In this document: piece after piece, positions 60,635 to 64,000 of the stretch
Position numbering within the stretch: position 1 is the first letter of the stretch
How the letters are laid out: the number at the start of each line of letters is the position of its first letter
From: Acanthaster planci
Lineage: Eukaryota; Echinodermata; Asteroidea; Valvatida; Acanthasteridae
Direction of reading: 5' to 3'
Length of the DNA stretch: 64,000 nucleotides
NCBI RefSeq assembly: GCF_001949145.1
Contig: NW_019091356.1
Span: 3,463,747-3,527,746 of the forward strand
Program-made: the position numbers and the translations under genes
The notes under the pieces: generated by a model
Databases searched by the model: none
Seen by the model: only the letters and a program-made list of their open reading frames with translations
Told to the model about the DNA's origin: nothing

Positions 60635-60698
60635 GTCAACATGCACCAATGAATAGAGGTGGGGCTGTCAACATGCACCAATGAAGAGAGGTGGGGCT
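60635..60698. repeat. 32-bp tandem duplication
   Basis: GTCAACATGCACCAATGAAT.. is present twice head to tail with one difference (AATAGAGG / AAGAGAGG). Confidence 0.9.
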
Positions 60699-63600
60699 GT
60701 GGGGAGCCTGGTAATGCAGAGACACTGACTATTAACAAAAGCCTACACATTAATTAACCCTACCCCCTAAGGGTTGCTGGCCCTAACCTTCCCCATTCAC
60801 ACAAAGTTGAACACCCATATGGGACTTTGTGCACAGAGGCTGTAGGACTTTGTTTCTCTGAGGTATGCCAAACCCAATGCAAAAGCCAGCTGTTATGGGC
60901 CTACCAGGCCTATCCCCATGGAATTAAACACTTTACTACTGTTTAATTCTGTGAGGTCTGGGAAGGTTAGGGTTAACACTATTCTGTTTGCAAATTCAAA
61001 CAGCGCTAATCGGCACCTCACAGGTGTTGCTGTGTTCACAGCAAGCAGCTGAACGACAGAATACTTTAGCCTTAGCAGGATTCCTCTGGGCTCCACTAAT
61101 ACACAAATTGGCAATTTTCTCGCCATTTATAATCAACCGTGAAATGGGCAAGCACCAATTTGCTCAGTGTTACACGCGAACTGTCCGTCCGAATTACTCT
61201 GCAATTCACGATCTTTGTGGCATTTGTACGGGCTTCAGAATTTACTCACTACTGGCCCCACACTTGGGGGAAAAGGAAAGTAGGACTCAGATACACAGAA
61301 GGAAACTGGACAGAATTGTGTGCACGTATCAGTAAATCACTTGCAATTTGCAGTAAAAACCAAACCAATCCCCCTCAAACCCCCCCCAATACCAGAGTAC
61401 ACAAATAGTCCGACTAAAACAGGTCTGCAGCAGTGACACAGCAAAGAAACAACCACGGGATAACGTAGTTTGAGAGCCTTTTTTTTTTTTTTGGGACAAG
61501 TCATCCTGCAAAAGGCTGATTCCTTCCTCAGTGGATGAATGGAGGAAGGAAAACCGACCAAAACAAAAACCACAGAGTTACGATCGGGCGACCATGACAT
61601 TGGCACTTGCGTAATACTCCATAAAAAAACGTCAATGATGCAAGGTTTTTTTTTATTAATGACCCAGAACTAAAACCGAAAGCCTTAATTTCTACGGAAG
61701 TCACATGCAGTACCCTGAAATGATCAAAGGACAGTCACTCAGACGCTGTGCCAACGTACGTGCATACATATCGTATACATCCACAGCGCACGATTATTTA
61801 CGACCGAGTAGGAAATCTAAATTGACCATTTTTTTAGAGGTCCACTCACAGAGAAGAAAGATCAAATCGAACACGACACGTGATGTGCATGTACATACAC
61901 AAGTATACATGTACAACATCGTGCTCTTTCCCTCTCTTGTAAAAATGTAATTTCCAATGCAAAGTAATCCCAGTGGCTTTGTGTTCATGACTGACACTTA
62001 GGCAGAAATGCTATATTTCACTTAATAACTGAGTAAGGTTTCTGAGAAGAGCGTTTTTTTTTTCCCCTCCTGCCTGTGCAAGTCCAATTAGCGACAGCAC
62101 TGCAGGAGAGCTGGCATGGCTCACAAAGCCGGAGGCACACAGCAGAGCATGTCCAGAGAATGCATGCCAGGGGTCTCATCACACCGCCAGGCTGGCTAAA
62201 TTGGAAAATATGTTGGCTATTTGCCGGGATTGGATTTTCGGAGACAATCATCCTATTGACTTAATTGCAGGAAGCAATTCTGACTACTTCAGATTTCTCA
62301 AGGGCAATTTGTTTCATGGTCAATAGAGCCATCCACTTTACACTCATTGGGATTAGTGCACTTTTCTTTCTCTGAACTGCCATTTGAACAGATTCAACAT
62401 TTCAATGCAAGCAGATAAATAAAAAAAAAAGGAGGAAACTTTAATCACATAAACAATACCTACAACCAAAACCCTCCCAGATTTTTCAAAATTCATCAGG
62501 GCAGTTTTGGAAGACTCTTCAAGATGCAGACGAAAAAAAGGTGGCATGCTGGGAGGGTTGGTACCCTGTAATTGTGCCACTGGTCCCCTTCCCCTCGAAT
62601 GCGTTCACACACACAATGTGGTGCACACATAGTCGGAAGAAAGGGGAACAAGACAAAATGGCTATGAAATAACGACGTATGTCGTCCTCCTCACTAAAAG
62701 AAAAAATTTTCTTCAGCTCTTCTCCCTCATTTGTGCAACCCGCAATCGAGGGCCTTCCCCAAGTCGACAGATTTAGAGCACTTTTTAAACTATCAGTAAA
62801 GTCTTTCTCTCTGGAGAGACAGACAAGCCAATAAGAACCCTTCCTTGTTTACTCGGTAAAACTTTAATACATTCAACGACACCCTTGGAAGGCACTGATA
62901 CTTAATTCAACTCTCTCTGCCGCTCGCTCATTGCAGCTGACACTTTCCCTCTCCCCCCCCTCTTCAATGTTCTACACTTTCACTAAAAATGTCAATAACT
63001 TCGGCCGGCCCTAAGTGATACCCAAGGTGTTGTACGTGCAGAGATTAATCATTCCAACTGGAGATCTTCTCCCTACTGATTCAGTGTCCTGATGGCGTAA
63101 CGCGAGCTTTACTTTTGGAGGATTTCTCTCTGGTGAAAATTCTAGAAAAAAATAATAAACTGAAGGGATACGCACTTTACAAATATGGCCTGATTTCCTT
63201 CCAAGAAAAGTGATGACTGAAATTATGCCACACTAAAAATATGATTTTCTTTTAGCAAGTTCAAAATACACTTGTACTTCACCTTGAATGAACAACCAAC
63301 AACAGTCCCCAACGCAAGTTACGTAAATAGGGCCTACTGGATCTCATTTATTGAGAAATTAACAACATAATAAAACACTGTACTTGTGTAATTCTGTATC
63401 AATCAATCAATTCGTACGTCAGACTTATTTTTCCAGGCAAAAGACAGAGATCAAAAGGCAGTCTTTCAACAGAAATCTCTGAGGCAAATGCCCAGTTAAT
63501 CCTGTGTTCATTTCACTTGGATATTTACACTGACCTCAAGCAGGAGGAAATAATCCAGCGATACTTGACAAACAATCTGTGCCTACGAGCCACTTCCTTT

Positions 63601-64000
63601 CACAGGGAATCTCTCCTGCTCTCCCCTGTCTTTTGCATTTTGATATAGTCCGCTACTGTGGTCAAAATAATGTCCTGCATGCCCGAGGGGGCGAAAGGGG
63701 GGGGAGACGGATGTACATGTACGCGTTTGAACTAAATCCACAAATCGATGCGTCGGTATGAGACCGGCGTTTGGACGTTGAGTGTGCGTCAGCGCTAAGG
63801 ATGTTTGTGCGGGGTATTATTGACGTTTTTCTTCTTCACTTCAAGTTTATTATGTTTCAGAGGTTACTTATGGCCAATGCCTTTTTCTCCTTTTTTGACT
63901 TTTTTTTCCCAAGCGGTATTTTGTTACATTCAATCCTTTAACTTAATGGTCATTCTTTTCCTCTGTTCTGAACTTGAGTCATATGTGGTTTTTTGGTTGT

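Larger units (their letters stand above)
55700..64000. other. Sequence 5' of the first visible integrin exon
   Basis: Expected to be intron. I searched by eye for a minus-strand signal-peptide exon or a YFGYSV-like blade 1 exon ending in phase 2 and found none. It holds a MITE copy, a poly(A) run and the 32-bp duplication. Confidence 0.5.

Overview
The window is animal nuclear DNA: split genes with GT-AG introns, phase-consistent exons, a decayed non-LTR retrotransposon, small terminal-inverted-repeat (TIR) elements, a 98-bp tandem array and a 260-base N gap. The genes suggest an invertebrate deuterostome (cephalochordate or echinoderm/hemichordate grade). Abundant TACATGTA-like words and the CR1/L2-type retroelement fit that but do not prove it. 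All exon models were read by eye from splice sites and reading phase; no alignment was run.

Region 1 (1-2.96 kb, + strand): the last exons of an unidentified gene with an acidic C-terminus, ending at 1935, with a poly(A) signal at 2954. Region 2 (3-8.4 kb): intergenic DNA with a 158-bp foldback, a 227-bp degenerate duplication and a 71-bp tandem duplication. Region 3 (8421-14579, - strand): a complete 10-exon gene for a 638-residue protein kinase that I read as a MAP3K14/NIK homologue. It has a kinase domain and a separate C-terminal domain like the NIK C-terminus. The catalytic HRD motif is kept, but the usual lysine two residues later is tyrosine.

Region 4 (14.6-21 kb): a + strand TATA box and strong splice donor lying head-to-head with the kinase gene, the assembly gap, an inverted repeat, a broken CR1/L2-like reverse transcriptase, a cluster of GGCA-N4-TGCC microhairpins, and about 25 copies of a 98-bp satellite in which nearly every unit carries the same 7-bp-stem hairpin.

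Region 5 (23581-55699, - strand): an integrin alpha gene with 28 visible coding exons (966 residues), lacking only the N-terminal signal/first-blade exon(s), which probably lie beyond 64000. It has no alphaI domain. It carries four FG-GAP calcium loops, a dibasic cleavage site, a transmembrane helix and a GFFKR motif, and its details match the RGD-binding alphaV/5/8/IIb (PS2) clade. Its introns hold several small TIR and foldback elements, one of them (28028-28170) flanked by a 6-bp direct repeat. The 10.7-kb intron (42400-53094) and the 55700-64000 stretch show no convincing further genes.

The kinase (non-canonical NF-kB signalling in vertebrates) and the integrin (matrix adhesion) are not a functional unit. 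Their linkage may be ancient, since from memory MAP3K14 and ITGA2B both lie on human 17q21.31.
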